NCBI RefSeq assembly: GCF_020539525.1
Contig: NZ_JACDXX010000001.1
Location: forward strand, 62,001-126,000
Source: Pseudogemmobacter faecipullorum
GTDB lineage: Bacteria; Pseudomonadota; Alphaproteobacteria; Rhodobacterales; Rhodobacteraceae
DNA length: 64,000 bases
Reading direction: 5' to 3'
Part shown: positions 36,342 through 46,696 of the stretch, one piece after another
Layout: the number at the start of each line of letters is the position of its first letter
Position numbering within the stretch: position 1 is the stretch's first letter
Notes under the pieces: model-generated
Database searches by the model: none
Seen by the model: only the letters and a program-made list of their open reading frames with translations
Told to the model about the DNA's origin: nothing
Program-made: the position numbers and the translations under genes

Positions 36342-38264
36342 GTGAACAACGCGCGCAATATCGCCTTCTGGGTCGTGCTGCTGCTGCTGATCCTTGCGCT
36401 TTTCAATCTGTTCTCGGGCGGAGCCTCTTCGGTATCCTCACGCAGCCTTTCCTGGTCGGACTTTATCGAACAGGTAGATTCGGGCCGCGTCGCTTCGGTG
36501 ACACTTGACGGCGAGCGCGTGACGATCCGCACCAAGGATGGCGGAACCTTCAGCACTGTTAAACCGGGTGATGAGCAGATCACCGAAAAGCTGGTGAATA
36601 AGGGCGTTGAGGTTCAGGCCACGCCGCAGCAGCAATCGGGCTTCATGTCGCTGATTTCGCTCTGGCTGCCCTTCATCGTGCTGATCGGCGTCTGGTTCTT
36701 CTTCATGAACCGCATGCAGGGCGGCGGCAAAGGCGGCGCTATGGGCTTTGGCAAATCGCGTGCCAAGCTGCTGACCGAAAAGCAGGGCCGCGTCACCTTT
36801 GACGATGTCGCCGGCATTGATGAGGCCAAGGAAGAACTGGAAGAGATCGTTGAATTCCTGCGCAACCCGCAGAAATTCTCGCGTCTCGGCGGCAAGATCC
36901 CGAAAGGTGCCTTGCTGGTCGGCCCGCCCGGCACCGGTAAAACCCTCCTGGCCCGCGCCATTGCCGGTGAGGCAGGCGTGCCCTTCTTCACCATCTCGGG
37001 CTCGGATTTTGTTGAGATGTTTGTCGGCGTCGGCGCAAGCCGGGTGCGCGATATGTTTGAACAGGCCAAGAAAAACGCCCCCTGCATCGTCTTTATTGAC
37101 GAGATCGACGCGGTCGGTCGCGCCCGTGGCGTGGGCATGGGCGGCGGCAATGATGAGCGCGAGCAGACCCTGAACCAGCTGCTGGTTGAAATGGACGGCT
37201 TTGAGGCCAATGAAGGCGTGATCATCGTTGCGGCCACCAACCGCAAAGACGTGCTCGACCCGGCCCTGCTGCGCCCTGGCCGTTTCGACCGCCAGATCAC
37301 CGTCGGCAATCCCGATATCAAGGGCCGCGAAAAGATCCTCAGCGTCCATGCGCGCAAAGTGCCTATCGGCCCGGATGTCGATCTGCGCACCATCGCGCGT
37401 GGCTCACCCGGTTTCTCGGGGGCGGATCTGGCCAACCTCGTGAACGAGGCGGCACTGACCGCTGCCCGCGTCGGCCGTCGCTTTGTCACCATGGCTGATT
37501 TTGAACATGCCAAGGACAAGGTGATGATGGGGGCCGAGCGCCGCTCGATGGTCATGTCCCAGGAAGATAAGGAAATGACCGCCTATCATGAGGCTGGTCA
37601 CGCCATTGTCGGGATCAAACTGCCGAAATGCGACCCGGTCTATAAGGCCACGATCATGCCGCGCGGCGCCGCGCTTGGCATGGTGATGAGCCTGCCGGAA
37701 ATGGACCGCCATTCCTGGCATAAAGACCAGATGCGGGACCGTATCGCCATGGGCATGGCCGGGAAGGCCGCCGAGATCAAGAAATGGGGCGAAGACCGCG
37801 TTTCCTCGGGCGCTTCGGGCGATATCCAGATGGTGACCTCGGTGGCGCGCGCCATGGTGATGCGCTGGGGCATGTCGGATAAGATCGGCAATATCGATTA
37901 TTCCGAAGCGGCCTCGGGCTATGACGGCAATACCGGCGGCTTCTCGGTCTCAGCTGAAACCAAGCGCCTGATCGAGGCCGAGGTCAAAGCCATCGTCGAT
38001 GAGGGCTATGCCAAGGCCTTCCAGATCCTCACCGAATTTGAAGAGGAATGGGAGCGTCTGGCCCAGGGTCTGCTCGAATATGAAACCCTGACCGGCGATG
38101 AGATCCGCAAGGTTATGGCCGGCGAAAAGCCCGGCGATGACAGCGATGATGCGGGCCAGAACGCCGAGAGCGAAATCTCGGTTGCAGCGATCCCCCGAAC
38201 CCGCAGTCGTGGCCCGAGGGCCGAGGCTGCGCAGGCTGAGGATCCGGAACCGAGCGCTCCGTAA
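36342..38264 (+). CDS. ftsH: ATP-dependent zinc metalloprotease FtsH
   Basis: A 640-residue membrane AAA+ protease. Two membrane segments (about 8-24 and 104-123) flank a periplasmic domain. Walker A is GPPGTGKT (about 194-201), Walker B is IVFIDEID, the SRH is [15 protein letters not shown], and the zinc site HEAGH is near residue 415. It degrades misfolded membrane proteins and regulators such as LpxC. The start is GTG with GGGAG 6 bp upstream. The C-terminal tail is acidic and Ala/Pro-rich. A terminator follows. Confidence 0.97.
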   Translation: MNNARNIAFWVVLLLLILALFNLFSGGASSVSSRSLSWSDFIEQVDSGRVASVTLDGERVTIRTKDGGTFSTVKPGDEQITEKLVNKGVEVQATPQQQSGFMSLISLWLPFIVLIGVWFFFMNRMQGGGKGGAMGFGKSRAKLLTEKQGRVTFDDVAGIDEAKEELEEIVEFLRNPQKFSRLGGKIPKGALLVGPPGTGKTLLARAIAGEAGVPFFTISGSDFVEMFVGVGASRVRDMFEQAKKNAPCIVFIDEIDAVGRARGVGMGGGNDEREQTLNQLLVEMDGFEANEGVIIVAATNRKDVLDPALLRPGRFDRQITVGNPDIKGREKILSVHARKVPIGPDVDLRTIARGSPGFSGADLANLVNEAALTAARVGRRFVTMADFEHAKDKVMMGAERRSMVMSQEDKEMTAYHEAGHAIVGIKLPKCDPVYKATIMPRGAALGMVMSLPEMDRHSWHKDQMRDRIAMGMAGKAAEIKKWGEDRVSSGASGDIQMVTSVARAMVMRWGMSDKIGNIDYSEAASGYDGNTGGFSVSAETKRLIEAEVKAIVDEGYAKAFQILTEFEEEWERLAQGLLEYETLTGDEIRKVMAGEKPGDDSDDAGQNAESEISVAAIPRTRSRGPRAEAAQAEDPEPSAP

Positions 38265-38275
38265 TCCCCTCTCAG

Positions 38276-38310
38276 AAAGCCCCGCCAGCCCGAGCTGTGC
38301 GGGGCTTTTT
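38276..38310 (+). terminator. Intrinsic terminator after ftsH
   Basis: AAAGCCCCGC pairs with GCGGGGCTTT across a 13-base loop and ends in five T. It starts 12 bp after the ftsH stop and should end the tol-pal-tilS-ftsH transcript. Confidence 0.85.
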
Positions 38311-38340
38311 CATGTCTGAAGATCCCCCGGAGTGCTGCTG

Positions 38341-39312
38341 ATGATCCGCACCTATCATTGTTCCGGCCTGCGGCTGCGGCCAGGCGAGACGCCCCCCACC
38401 GATCTGCGCCAGCCGGTCTGGATCGATCTTGAGGCCCCAAGCGCCGCGGAAGAGGCCAGGATTGAGGCCGCACTGGGGATCGAGGTCCCGACCCGCGAGG
38501 ATATGCAGGAGATCGAGCCTTCCTCGCGGATCTGGAAGGAAGAGGGCATCCTCTATCTGACAGCGCAGATCCTTGCCACGCCCGATCCGAAAAGCCTCGA
38601 GATCGGTCCGGTCACCTTCATGCTGCAGCCCGAGCGGCTGATCACCGTGCATTACCACCGCCCGGGTTCTTTCGCCTTTTTCGCCGACTGGGCCGGCCAT
38701 CATGATACGCCCTGCTCCACCGGCGTCACCGCCTTTCTCGGGCTGATGGAGGCGGTGGTCGACCGCCTTGCCGATATTCTCGAAAGCGAGGCGCGGAGCC
38801 ATGAACAACTGACCCGCAGCATCTTTGAAAGCCGCCAGGGCTCGGGCGATGATCTGTCGGGGGTGATCCGGCTGATCGGCCGCGCCGAGGACCGCAATGG
38901 CAAGATCAATGAAAGCCTCGCCACCGTGCAGCGCATTCTGGCCTATCTTGTCACCCCCGGCGCCAGCGCGGCAAAGGCCCTGCTCCAGGGCCAGCAGCGC
39001 GATCAGCTGAAAAGCCTGATCCAGGATCTGCGCTCGCTGCGCGAAGTGGCGCGGGTGCAGTCCGAGAAGATCCGGTTCCAGCTGGATGCAACGCTTGGCG
39101 TGATCAATATCCGGCAGGCCGATATCATCAAAATCTTCTCGGTCGTCGCTTTTGTCTTCCTGCCGCCGACCCTGATCGCCAGCATCTACGGGATGAATTT
39201 CGAACATATGCCCGAACTCAGCTGGCGCTGGGGCTATCCGGCCGCGCTTGGCCTGATGCTGACCTCGGCCATTGTGCCCTGGGCGCTGTTTCGCTGGAAG
39301 AAATGGCTCTGA
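38341..39312 (+). CDS. CorA-family divalent cation transporter
   Basis: A 323-residue protein with a large cytoplasmic N-domain, a long helix, and two C-terminal membrane segments. The signature IYGMNFEHMPEL follows the first of these (VVAFVFLPPTLIAS). CorA/ZntB proteins move Mg2+, Co2+ or Zn2+. A frame from GTG 38332 exists, but GGAG at 38329-38332 is spaced for the ATG at 38341. The GMN motif supports magnesium, though zinc export is possible. Confidence 0.9.
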   Translation: MIRTYHCSGLRLRPGETPPTDLRQPVWIDLEAPSAAEEARIEAALGIEVPTREDMQEIEPSSRIWKEEGILYLTAQILATPDPKSLEIGPVTFMLQPERLITVHYHRPGSFAFFADWAGHHDTPCSTGVTAFLGLMEAVVDRLADILESEARSHEQLTRSIFESRQGSGDDLSGVIRLIGRAEDRNGKINESLATVQRILAYLVTPGASAAKALLQGQQRDQLKSLIQDLRSLREVARVQSEKIRFQLDATLGVINIRQADIIKIFSVVAFVFLPPTLIASIYGMNFEHMPELSWRWGYPAALGLMLTSAIVPWALFRWKKWL

Positions 39313-39419
39313 AGGCCTGACGCCTTCGGCCGCACCCATGTCGCAATCCGCCCCTCTGGCGGCGTTGGACAGGCTATCACTTGAGGCGGGAATGCCCTGT
39401 GGCATGGAGGAATGAACCA

Positions 39420-41096
39420 GTGGCCTTTAAATCCGATATTGAGATCGCACGCGATGCGAAGAAGAAGCCGATCCAGGAGATTGGCGCGAAGCTGGGGATC
39501 CCCACCGAACATCTGCTGCCCTATGGCCATGACAAGGCCAAAGTGGGTCAGGAGTTCATCCGCTCGCTCGAGGGCAAGGCCGATGGCAAGCTGATCCTCG
39601 TCACCGCGATCAACCCGACCCCGGCCGGCGAGGGCAAGACCACCACCACCGTGGGTCTGGGCGATGGTCTGAACCGCATCGGCAAGAAGGCGGTGATCTG
39701 CATCCGCGAAGCCTCGCTCGGGCCGAATTTCGGCATGAAGGGCGGCGCAGCGGGCGGCGGCATGGCCCAGGTGGTGCCGATGGAGGAGATGAACCTTCAT
39801 TTCACCGGCGATTTCCACGCCATCACCGCCGCGCATAACCTGCTGTCGGCGATGATCGATAACCATATCTACTGGGGCAATGAGCTCGAGATCGACCAGC
39901 GCCGCATCGCCTGGCGCCGGGTCATGGATATGAATGACCGCGCGCTGCGCGATGCGGTGGTCTCGCTCGGCGGCGTGTCGAACGGCTTCCCGCGCCAGAC
40001 CGGCTTTGACATCACCGTCGCCTCGGAAGTCATGGCAATTCTCTGCCTTTCCAGAGACCTGGAAGATCTGCAAAAGCGCCTTGGCGATATTATCGTCGCC
40101 TATACCCGCGAGAAAAAGCCGGTCTATTGCCGCGATATCAAGGCCGATGGCGCGATGACCGTGCTGCTGAAAGACGCGATGCAGCCCAATCTCGTGCAGA
40201 CGCTCGAGAACAATCCGGCCTTCGTCCATGGCGGCCCCTTCGCCAATATCGCGCATGGCTGCAACTCGGTGATCGCCACCCGCACCGCGCTGAAGCTCGG
40301 CGAATATGTGGTGACCGAAGCCGGTTTCGGTGCCGATCTCGGCGCGGAAAAGTTCTTTGATATCAAATGCCGCAAGGCAGGCCTCAAGCCTTCGGCCGCG
40401 GTGATCGTGGCCACGGTGCGGGCGATGAAGATGAACGGCGGCGTGGCCAAGGCCGATCTTGGCGCCGAGAATGTCGCCGCGGTGCAGAAGGGCTGTCCGA
40501 ACCTTGGCCGCCATATCGCCAATGTGAAGGGCTTTGGCGTGCCGGTGGTGGTGGCGATTAACCACTTCTACTCGGATACCGATGCCGAGGTGGAGGCGGT
40601 CAAAGCCTATGTCGCCGAACAGGGCGCCGAGGCCATCCTGTGCAAACACTGGGCCAAAGGCTCGGAAGGCATTGAGGATCTGGCGAAAAAGGTCGTCGAA
40701 CTGGCCGAGGGCGGCAAATCGAACTTTGCCCCGCTCTATCCTGATGAAATGGGCCTCTTTGCCAAGATCGAGACCATTGCCAGGCGGATTTACCATGCGG
40801 GCGATGTGATTGCCGATAAATCGGTGCGCGATCAGCTTAAGGCCTGGGAAGCTGCCGGCTACGGTAACCTGCCGGTCTGTATGGCAAAAACCCAGTACAG
40901 CTTCTCGACCGATCCGAACCTGCGCGGCGCGCCCGAAGGCCATACCATCCCGGTGCGCGAAGTGCGTCTCTCGGCCGGGGCCGGTTTCGTCGTCGCGATC
41001 TGCGGCGAGATCATGACCATGCCGGGCCTGCCCCGCGTGCCCGCCGCCGAGACCATCCGCCTCAATGAGGCAGGTCAGGTCGAAGGCCTGTTCTGA
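39420..41096 (+). CDS. fhs: Formate-tetrahydrofolate ligase
   Basis: A 558-residue enzyme that joins formate to tetrahydrofolate using ATP, feeding one-carbon units to purines and serine. Motifs are the P-loop-like [20 protein letters not shown] near residues 63-82, [19 protein letters not shown] and FTGDFHAI. The GTG start at 39420 is favoured over upstream codons by GGAGG 9 bp before it and by the family N-terminus. Length is normal. It is monocistronic and converges with ruvB. Confidence 0.96.
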   Translation: MAFKSDIEIARDAKKKPIQEIGAKLGIPTEHLLPYGHDKAKVGQEFIRSLEGKADGKLILVTAINPTPAGEGKTTTTVGLGDGLNRIGKKAVICIREASLGPNFGMKGGAAGGGMAQVVPMEEMNLHFTGDFHAITAAHNLLSAMIDNHIYWGNELEIDQRRIAWRRVMDMNDRALRDAVVSLGGVSNGFPRQTGFDITVASEVMAILCLSRDLEDLQKRLGDIIVAYTREKKPVYCRDIKADGAMTVLLKDAMQPNLVQTLENNPAFVHGGPFANIAHGCNSVIATRTALKLGEYVVTEAGFGADLGAEKFFDIKCRKAGLKPSAAVIVATVRAMKMNGGVAKADLGAENVAAVQKGCPNLGRHIANVKGFGVPVVVAINHFYSDTDAEVEAVKAYVAEQGAEAILCKHWAKGSEGIEDLAKKVVELAEGGKSNFAPLYPDEMGLFAKIETIARRIYHAGDVIADKSVRDQLKAWEAAGYGNLPVCMAKTQYSFSTDPNLRGAPEGHTIPVREVRLSAGAGFVVAICGEIMTMPGLPRVPAAETIRLNEAGQVEGLF

Positions 41097-41102
41097 GCCT
41101 GT

Positions 41103-41133
41103 AAAAAAGGGCCCGGGGGGAGACCCTCCCCCC
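41103..41133. terminator. Hairpin between convergent fhs and ruvB
   Basis: GGGGGGAG pairs with CTCCCCCC over a 3-base loop, with a further CCCGG/CCGGG outer pairing. Six A at 41103-41108 give a T run after the hairpin for transcription from ruvB, so it terminates at least the ruv operon. Confidence 0.7.
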
Positions 41134-41143
41134 GGATCCGGGC

Positions 41144-42169
41144 CTATTCGAAGAGGTCGGCCTGGCCTGGCGGGCGCGGGGCGGCAAGGCCGAGATGTGT
41201 CCAGCCTTTTTGCGCCAGCATCCGCCCCCTTGGCGTGCGCTGCAGCAGGCCCTGCTGCAGAAGATAGGGCTCGATCACTTCCTCAATCGCATCACGCGGC
41301 TCGGACAGAGCGGCAGCAATGGTCTCAACCCCGACCGGGCCGCCGCCGTAATTTTCGGCCACCAGGCTGAGATAACGCCGGTCGGCCCCGTCGAGGCCGA
41401 TGCCATCCACCCCCAGCCGGGTCAGCGCCCGGTCGGCCAGAGCGCGGCTGATTTTGCCCCCCGCCTCGACCAGCGCGAAATCGACCACCCGGCGCAACAG
41501 CCGTCCGGCAATCCGCGGTGTACCGCGCGCCCGGCGGGCAATCTCGCGGCAGCCGGCCTCATCGGCCTCCACCCCCAGCAGCCGCGCGCCGCGCGCGACG
41601 ATGCTGAACAGCTCGTCTTCGGTATAGAACTGCAGCCGCGTCGGAATGCCGAAACGGTCGCGCAGAGGCGTGGTCAGCAGGCCAAGGCGGGTGGTTGCCC
41701 CCACCAGGGTGAAGGGCTGCAGATCGATCCGGACGGTGCGCGCCGCTGGCCCCTCGCCAATCACCAGATCGAGGGCAAAATCCTCCATCGCCGGATAGAG
41801 CACCTCTTCAACCACCGGGGAAAGGCGGTGGATTTCATCGATGAACAGAACATCGCGCGGCTCAAGATTGGTCAGGATCGCCGCCAGATCGCCGGGCCGC
41901 GCCAGAACCGGGCCCGAGGTCATCCGGAACCCCACCCCCAGCTCGCGCGCCATGATCTGCGCCAGCGTGGTTTTGCCAAGGCCGGGCGGGCCGTGGAACA
42001 GGGTGTGATCCATCGCCTCACCGCGCATCTTCGCGCTTTCAATAAACACCCGCAGATTGGCGCGGGCCTCGGCCTGGCCGACGAATTCCTCAAGCGCCTG
42101 CGGCCGCAAAGCGCGGTCACTGTCTTCGGGAAGGCGTTCGGGGCGAAGCTGGGGATCTGAAAGGCTCAT
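41144..42169 (-). CDS. ruvB: Holliday junction branch-migration ATPase RuvB
   Basis: A 341-residue AAA+ motor: [12 protein letters not shown], Walker [14 protein letters not shown], Walker [30 protein letters not shown] (sensor 1/arginine finger), and the C-terminal winged helix ([17 protein letters not shown]). It drives branch migration with RuvA. The open frame extends upstream, but the family N-terminus ([13 protein letters not shown]...ALRP) supports 42169. It is separated from ruvA by htpX. Confidence 0.96.
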   Translation of the reverse strand: MSLSDPQLRPERLPEDSDRALRPQALEEFVGQAEARANLRVFIESAKMRGEAMDHTLFHGPPGLGKTTLAQIMARELGVGFRMTSGPVLARPGDLAAILTNLEPRDVLFIDEIHRLSPVVEEVLYPAMEDFALDLVIGEGPAARTVRIDLQPFTLVGATTRLGLLTTPLRDRFGIPTRLQFYTEDELFSIVARGARLLGVEADEAGCREIARRARGTPRIAGRLLRRVVDFALVEAGGKISRALADRALTRLGVDGIGLDGADRRYLSLVAENYGGGPVGVETIAAALSEPRDAIEEVIEPYLLQQGLLQRTPRGRMLAQKGWTHLGLAAPRPPGQADLFE

Positions 42170-42290
42170 GGCGGGAACAATCCCCGAACATGCGCCTGCT
42201 GGCAAGGGGTTACGCTCACCCCGGGCCCAAAGAGCCACAGGGCAGGCACATTTCTCCAGGCCAGGCTGCCAGAGATGCAGCGGCCCGCCC

Positions 42291-43256
42291 TCAGCTCCAG
42301 GGGTTGGAGGGCGGTTTTCTGCGCGAGACCCGCGGGATCGAGCTGGTGCTGGTCGGGCGCGGCGGTGTGGGCGCGGGGCGGGGTGAGGGCGGCCTGCCCT
42401 GGCGTGCAGGGGCAGGACGCACCGGGGGCAGTTTCATCAGCGCCGCCACCCGGTTCGCCGTGCTCGGATGGGTCGAGAACAGGCTGTCCACCCCCCTGCC
42501 GTTCAGCGGATTGATGATGAACATATGCGCCAGCGCCGGATTGCGTTCGGCCTGCTGATTGATCCGGCCCCGCGCCAGCGCCTCAATCTTCTGCAAGGCC
42601 GAGGCCAGCCAGGAGGGTTCGCCACAGATTTCAGCGCCCAGCCGGTCGGCCTCATATTCGCGCGAGCGCGAGATCGCCATCTGCACAATCCCCGCCGCCA
42701 TAGGCGCAAGGATCATCATGGCGATTGTGCCAATCATCCCGCCCGGCCGGTCGCGGTCGGAACTGCCAAAGAACATGCCGAAATTGGCCAGCATTGAAAT
42801 CGCCCCCGCCATTGTGGCGGTAATGGTCATAGTCAGCGTGTCGCGGTTTTTGATATGCGCCAGCTCATGCGCCATCACGGCGGCGATTTCCTCCTGCGAC
42901 AGGCTGCGCAGCAGGCCTGTGGTCGCGGCCACTGCCGCATTGGCGGGATCGCGCCCGGTGGCAAAGGCGTTCGGCTGATCGTTTTCGATAATATAGACGG
43001 CAGGATGCGGCAGGGCTGCGCGCTCCGCCAGCCCGCGCACCATCCGCACCAGCTCGGGGGCGGTCCGGTCCGTGACCAGCCGCGCCCCGGCCATGCGCAG
43101 CACCGCCTTATCGGAATTCCAGAAGGCAAAGGCATTCATCGCCCCGGCAATCACCAGCGCGATCACCGCACCGGCACCGCCGCCGATCATGGCACCAAGG
43201 CCCATGAACAGGGCCGTCATCACGGCCATCAGAATGAATGTGCGGATATGGCCCAT
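42291..43256 (-). CDS. htpX: HtpX-type membrane zinc protease (M48)
   Basis: A 321-residue protein with two N-terminal membrane segments, the zinc motif [14 protein letters not shown], two more helices, and the third ligand in [13 protein letters not shown]. HtpX degrades misfolded inner-membrane proteins alongside FtsH. The last 35 residues are proline/arginine-rich and atypical. It is inserted between ruvA and ruvB on the same strand. Confidence 0.93.
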   Translation of the reverse strand: MGHIRTFILMAVMTALFMGLGAMIGGGAGAVIALVIAGAMNAFAFWNSDKAVLRMAGARLVTDRTAPELVRMVRGLAERAALPHPAVYIIENDQPNAFATGRDPANAAVAATTGLLRSLSQEEIAAVMAHELAHIKNRDTLTMTITATMAGAISMLANFGMFFGSSDRDRPGGMIGTIAMMILAPMAAGIVQMAISRSREYEADRLGAEICGEPSWLASALQKIEALARGRINQQAERNPALAHMFIINPLNGRGVDSLFSTHPSTANRVAALMKLPPVRPAPARQGRPPSPRPAPTPPRPTSTSSIPRVSRRKPPSNPWS

Positions 43257-43322
43257 TTTGCAAAGCTCCCTCTGCCTCTGATATGGTCCTGGCAGAGGGG
43301 GCTGACAAGATCGGCCCCGCTT

Positions 43323-44018
43323 TCAGCGCGGTGCGAGGCGCTTCAGTGCCAGCCGGATCAGCGCCGCGGTATCAGCATCGGGATTTTCACCCGAGACTAT
43401 GGCGACAGCCTCTGCCGCATCCGATGGTCCATAGCCGAGATTGGCCAGAGCCGAGAGCGCATCGGCATTCGAGGCGGCCCGCTTCGCCGCCTCGCTCGGG
43501 GCTTTCTCCGCCGGCTTTGCCGCTTTCTTCTTCGCCGGCGCTGCCACCAGGGGCTCGGATTCGATCACCTCCGCCGCCTCGGCGCCACGGCTGAGCCTGC
43601 CGCCCATCGCCATCAGCGAGGGTGCTTTGGATTTCAGCTCAAGGATCACCCTTTGCGCCAGTTTCGGCCCGACACCAGGCGCGGCCTGGACCGCACGGGC
43701 ATCGCCAAGGGTAATGGCGCGCGCCACGCCCTCGGGCCCGAGCGTGCCGAGGATCGCCATCGAGGCCTTCGCCCCTACCCCCTGAACCGTGGTCAGAAGC
43801 TTGTGCCATTCTTTTTCAATCATGGTCGGGAAACCGAAGAGCTGCAGCAGATCCTCGCGCACCAGAAGTTCGGTATAAAGCGCCACTGCCTCGCCCTCGG
43901 GCGGCAGCGAGGCCATGGTGCGATCCGAGACATGCAGGATATAGCCCACCCCCCGGCAATCGATCAGCACAGTATCGAGGCCCTTCCAGTCGAGCCGCCC
44001 GGAAATCTTCCCGATCAT
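43323..44018 (-). CDS. ruvA: Holliday junction binding protein RuvA
   Basis: A 231-residue protein with the N-terminal OB-fold ([13 protein letters not shown]...VGYILHVS), helix-hairpin-helix motifs ([17 protein letters not shown] and [20 protein letters not shown]), and the C-terminal RuvB-binding domain ([20 protein letters not shown]). The linker before that last domain is long and Lys/Ala/Pro-rich. It overlaps ruvC by 4 bp. Confidence 0.96.
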   Translation of the reverse strand: MIGKISGRLDWKGLDTVLIDCRGVGYILHVSDRTMASLPPEGEAVALYTELLVREDLLQLFGFPTMIEKEWHKLLTTVQGVGAKASMAILGTLGPEGVARAITLGDARAVQAAPGVGPKLAQRVILELKSKAPSLMAMGGRLSRGAEAAEVIESEPLVAAPAKKKAAKPAEKAPSEAAKRAASNADALSALANLGYGPSDAAEAVAIVSGENPDADTAALIRLALKRLAPR

Positions 44019-44527
44019 CCTGCTGCCCTCCTCAGGGCGTCCTGCAATCGTCCTGCGCTTTGCATGTGATGGGCATGGCAGATCGCGATGGCCAGCGCAT
44101 CCGCGGCATCGGCCCCGGCGATTGTGGCGCCGGGCAGATGCAGCCGCACCATGTGATCGACCTGCTGCTTTGCGGCATGACCCACGCCAACAACGGTTTT
44201 TTTCACCGCATTGGGGGCATACTCTCCGACCTCCAGCCCGAATTGCGCCGGAACCAGCAGAGCAATGCCCCGCGCCTGGCCCAGTTTCAGTGTTGCAACC
44301 GCGTCTTTATTGACGAAAGTCTGTTCAATCCCTGCGGTCTCGGGGGCATGTGCCTCAAAAATCGCGGTCAGCTGGCGATGCAGCGAAACCAGACGGCGCG
44401 CGAGGTCGCCATCCCCCGAATCGGAATGGCAGATACCATTGGCAACATGGCTGATCCGGGTGCCCTGCACATCAATCACACCCCAGCCGAGATTTCTCAG
44501 CCCCGGATCAATGCCGATAACGCGCAT
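44015..44527 (-). CDS. ruvC: Holliday junction resolvase RuvC
   Basis: A 170-residue nuclease starting [18 protein letters not shown] (first catalytic Asp at 7), with [10 protein letters not shown] (Glu), the [19 protein letters not shown] helix, and [13 protein letters not shown] (two Asp). All four acidic catalytic residues are present. It cleaves Holliday junctions moved by RuvAB and is the first gene of the ruvC-ruvA-htpX-ruvB run. Confidence 0.96.
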   Translation of the reverse strand: MRVIGIDPGLRNLGWGVIDVQGTRISHVANGICHSDSGDGDLARRLVSLHRQLTAIFEAHAPETAGIEQTFVNKDAVATLKLGQARGIALLVPAQFGLEVGEYAPNAVKKTVVGVGHAAKQQVDHMVRLHLPGATIAGADAADALAIAICHAHHMQSAGRLQDALRRAAG

Positions 44528-44857
44528 TTTGCCCCTTTCCGATCTGTAGCCACTTTGCTCAGGGCTAGCACGAAACAGGAACATCCGCCAATGGTGAAGT
44601 AAGCCCAATCGATTCGCCGATGCAGATTTTGCGACAAGGCAGCCGGAAAGCGACAGAGCGCCGGAGCGGCACGACACAATGCTGCACTTGCAGCATCCCA
44701 CTCGTCGGAATCACGACAAAATCATGACCTGAGCCATGCAATCCCTGCAATACAGGCTTGCCCGGGCATAGCTTGCTTTGCACCTGCAGCAAGACTATCT
44801 GGCTGCAGGGAAGCAAAAACGCTCTCATATTAAGCAGTTTGAAAAAGGAACAGTCCA
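44528..44857. other. Divergent intergenic region between ruvC and the DUF1127 gene
   Basis: This 330-bp stretch has no convincing gene. It holds a perfect 7-bp inverted repeat with a 4-base loop (ATGCTGC ACTT GCAGCAT, 44679-44696), a candidate promoter for the DUF1127 gene at 44773-44801, and an AAAAAGGA ribosome site ending 9 bp before that gene. The ruvC side has no clear promoter. Confidence 0.6.
44773..44801 (+). promoter_or_regulatory. Candidate promoter of the DUF1127 gene
   Basis: TTGCTT (44773-44778) and TATCTG (44796-44801) with a 17-bp spacer give a leader of about 50 bases before the ATG at 44858. The -10 is weak, so a stress sigma factor is possible. Confidence 0.3.
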
Positions 44858-45061
44858 ATGGCCGCCTTCGAAACGAGCCGTCCCGCGCCGTTCGGCGCCA
44901 TCACGACGTACCGCGCTGTGAACGGCGTTGGGGGCATCTTTGCCGCCCTCAAAGCCTGGAACGACGCACGCATCACCCGCAAGGCCCTGTCGAAGCTCTC
45001 GGATCGCGAGCTTGACGATATCGGTCTGTGCCGTGGCGACATCGAGATGATGGGTCGCTGA
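44858..45061 (+). CDS. DUF1127 (YjiS-like) small protein
   Basis: A 67-residue protein with the DUF1127 domain at its C-terminus: helix ARITRKALSKLSDRELDDIGL followed by CRGDIEMMGR. These small basic proteins are common in Rhodobacterales. One in Rhodobacter sphaeroides is stress-induced, binds RNA, and is encoded with downstream small RNAs (from memory). AAAAAGGA is the ribosome site. A terminator lies 130 bp downstream, leaving room for a processed 3' RNA. Confidence 0.88.
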   Translation: MAAFETSRPAPFGAITTYRAVNGVGGIFAALKAWNDARITRKALSKLSDRELDDIGLCRGDIEMMGR

Positions 45062-45191
45062 GTTCAACTCAGCCGCCCTGCCCCTGACGGGTCGACGGAC
45101 ATAATTTCGGGACCGTGCTGCACCAGCAGCCGGTCCTTCTGCTTTTCCGGGGTCTGCATTGCCCCTCGCCTGCTTTGCGCAGAAATGACAA

Positions 45192-45223
45192 CGCCCGCGG
45201 CAACAGCCTGCGGGCGCATTTTT
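45192..45223 (+). terminator. Intrinsic terminator downstream of the DUF1127 gene
   Basis: CGCCCGC pairs with GCGGGCG, with extra inner GGC/GCC pairing, followed by CATTTTTAT. It ends a transcript that would carry about 130 untranslated bases after the DUF1127 stop. Confidence 0.8.
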
Positions 45224-45244
45224 ATCGCAGGCCCGGGCCCGCTG

Positions 45245-45592
45245 TCAGGGGAAGACCTCTCCGAGGAAAGAGGCGATCAGCCGCGTCACCGGATCCGGGG
45301 CCATAATGGTCGCGGCGACCGGGTTGAGATCATGGCCCATAGCCAGGCCCGCGACCCGCTCGCGGTAGAGCGCATCACCGACAGTGAACAGGATGACGCC
45401 CTTCATGACCCAGGCCAGCGCGAAAGCCAGCAGCACGATGCGCAGAATTTTCCCGAGGCCGAACTGCCGCTTATAAGTTGAGGAACGGCCGAGGGTGCCC
45501 CGGGCCTCAAATCCATAGCCCTTGCGATGCGCCTTTTCGAGGCGGCGCAGACGGTTGTTAAAGCTTTCGGTGCTGGAATGACTTCCGGTCAT
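45245..45592 (-). CDS. Small conserved membrane protein
   Basis: A 115-residue protein with a basic cytoplasmic N-terminus (RLRRLEKAHRKGYGFEARG), one membrane segment (about 48-72: LGKILRIVLLAFALAWVMKGVILF), and a periplasmic tail. I do not recognise the family. It is on the minus strand downstream of prmA by 117 bp and may be co-transcribed with it. Confidence 0.7.
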   Translation of the reverse strand: MTGSHSSTESFNNRLRRLEKAHRKGYGFEARGTLGRSSTYKRQFGLGKILRIVLLAFALAWVMKGVILFTVGDALYRERVAGLAMGHDLNPVAATIMAPDPVTRLIASFLGEVFP

Positions 45593-45709
45593 CGCCTGAA
45601 CTCCTGGGCCCCCGCCTGAAGGAATTCCTGCGGCTTAATTGTGTCCTTTTTTGGGCAATCACCTGGTCACTCGGCCCGACAGTATAAAATCGGGCCGATT
45701 AACAATTGG

Positions 45710-46582
45710 TTAGATGCGTTCCAGAACCAAAGCCGACCATTCGCCCAGATCGTTTCTGTCTTCGAGACGGAAGCCCTGTTCGACATAGGCCGCGATGATC
45801 CCCTCGGCCTGAACCGCCAGCAGGCCCGAGAGAATCAGTTTCGAGCCGGAAGCGGTCATTGCCTTCATCGCCGGAGCCAGCTCGATCAGCGGGCCTTTGA
45901 GGATATTGGCAAAGACCAGATCCCAGGGCGCGCCCGCCTTCAGACGGCGGTGATCAAAGCCTGCCGCCTCCAGACAGTCGATCCGGCCCGCCAGATCATT
46001 GACCGCAACATTGGCCTTAGCCACATCCACCGCAACCGGATCGATATCCGAGGCAATGATATGGGCCTCGGGCAGCATTTTCGCCGCTGCCATGGCCAGA
46101 ACCGCCGTGCCCGCGCCGATATCGGCGACTTTGGCGGGGCGGTAGCCCGCAGTGTAAAGCTTATCAAAGGCCAGCAGGCAGCCCAGAGTGGTGCCATGAT
46201 GGCCGGTGCCGAAGGCCATGGTGGCCTCGATCAGCAATGCGACGCGGCCTTCGGGCACTTTATCGGCATCATGGCTGCCATAGACGAAGAAGCGGCCGGC
46301 ATCGACCGGATGCAGCTCGCGCTGCACTTTGCTGACCCAGTCAAATTCCGGGATTTCCGACACCACAAAGCTTTTCGCGCCAAAGGCGGTGGCGAGGATC
46401 TCGAGGATGATGTCATCGGGCTCTTCCTCGAAATAAGCGCCGACCTCCCAGAGGCCAGAGCCGTCCTCGACCTCAAAGACACCAACCCCCAGCGGCTCGA
46501 TATCAAGATCTTCCAGAGCCTCGCCAAGCGCGCGTGCAGCCGGTTCGCCGGCGAGGGTGGTGAGGGCGGACCAGTTTTGCAT
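45710..46582 (-). CDS. prmA: Ribosomal protein L11 methyltransferase PrmA
   Basis: A 290-residue SAM-dependent methyltransferase. The substrate-binding N-domain is followed by EATMAFGTGHHGTTLGCLLAF, the SAM motif VADIGAGTAVLAMAAAK (usually DxGxGxG), SDIDPVAVDVAKANV and the FANILKGPL catalytic-loop motif (N-I-L). It trimethylates ribosomal protein L11. Length is typical. Confidence 0.92.
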   Translation of the reverse strand: MQNWSALTTLAGEPAARALGEALEDLDIEPLGVGVFEVEDGSGLWEVGAYFEEEPDDIILEILATAFGAKSFVVSEIPEFDWVSKVQRELHPVDAGRFFVYGSHDADKVPEGRVALLIEATMAFGTGHHGTTLGCLLAFDKLYTAGYRPAKVADIGAGTAVLAMAAAKMLPEAHIIASDIDPVAVDVAKANVAVNDLAGRIDCLEAAGFDHRRLKAGAPWDLVFANILKGPLIELAPAMKAMTASGSKLILSGLLAVQAEGIIAAYVEQGFRLEDRNDLGEWSALVLERI

Positions 46583-46672
46583 GGGGAACTCCGGAAATGA
46601 CCTGTTCTCCCCCTAGACCCGACAGGCGAAGCGGTCAAGCAAAGCACCTCCCCCGCAGGCCCGGGGCGGCAA

Positions 46673-46690
46673 GGCGGGGTTTCCCCCGCC
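46673..46690 (-). terminator. Short GC hairpin after the glutamine synthetase-like gene
   Basis: GGCGGGG pairs with CCCCGCC over a 4-base loop, 7 bp past the stop. There is no T run, so it is a weak or Rho-assisted terminator at best. Confidence 0.4.
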
Positions 46691-46696
46691 CCTTCC

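Noticed and set aside
39234-40943. 569-codon minus-strand frame
   Set aside because: It is antisense to fhs, which is fully recognisable.
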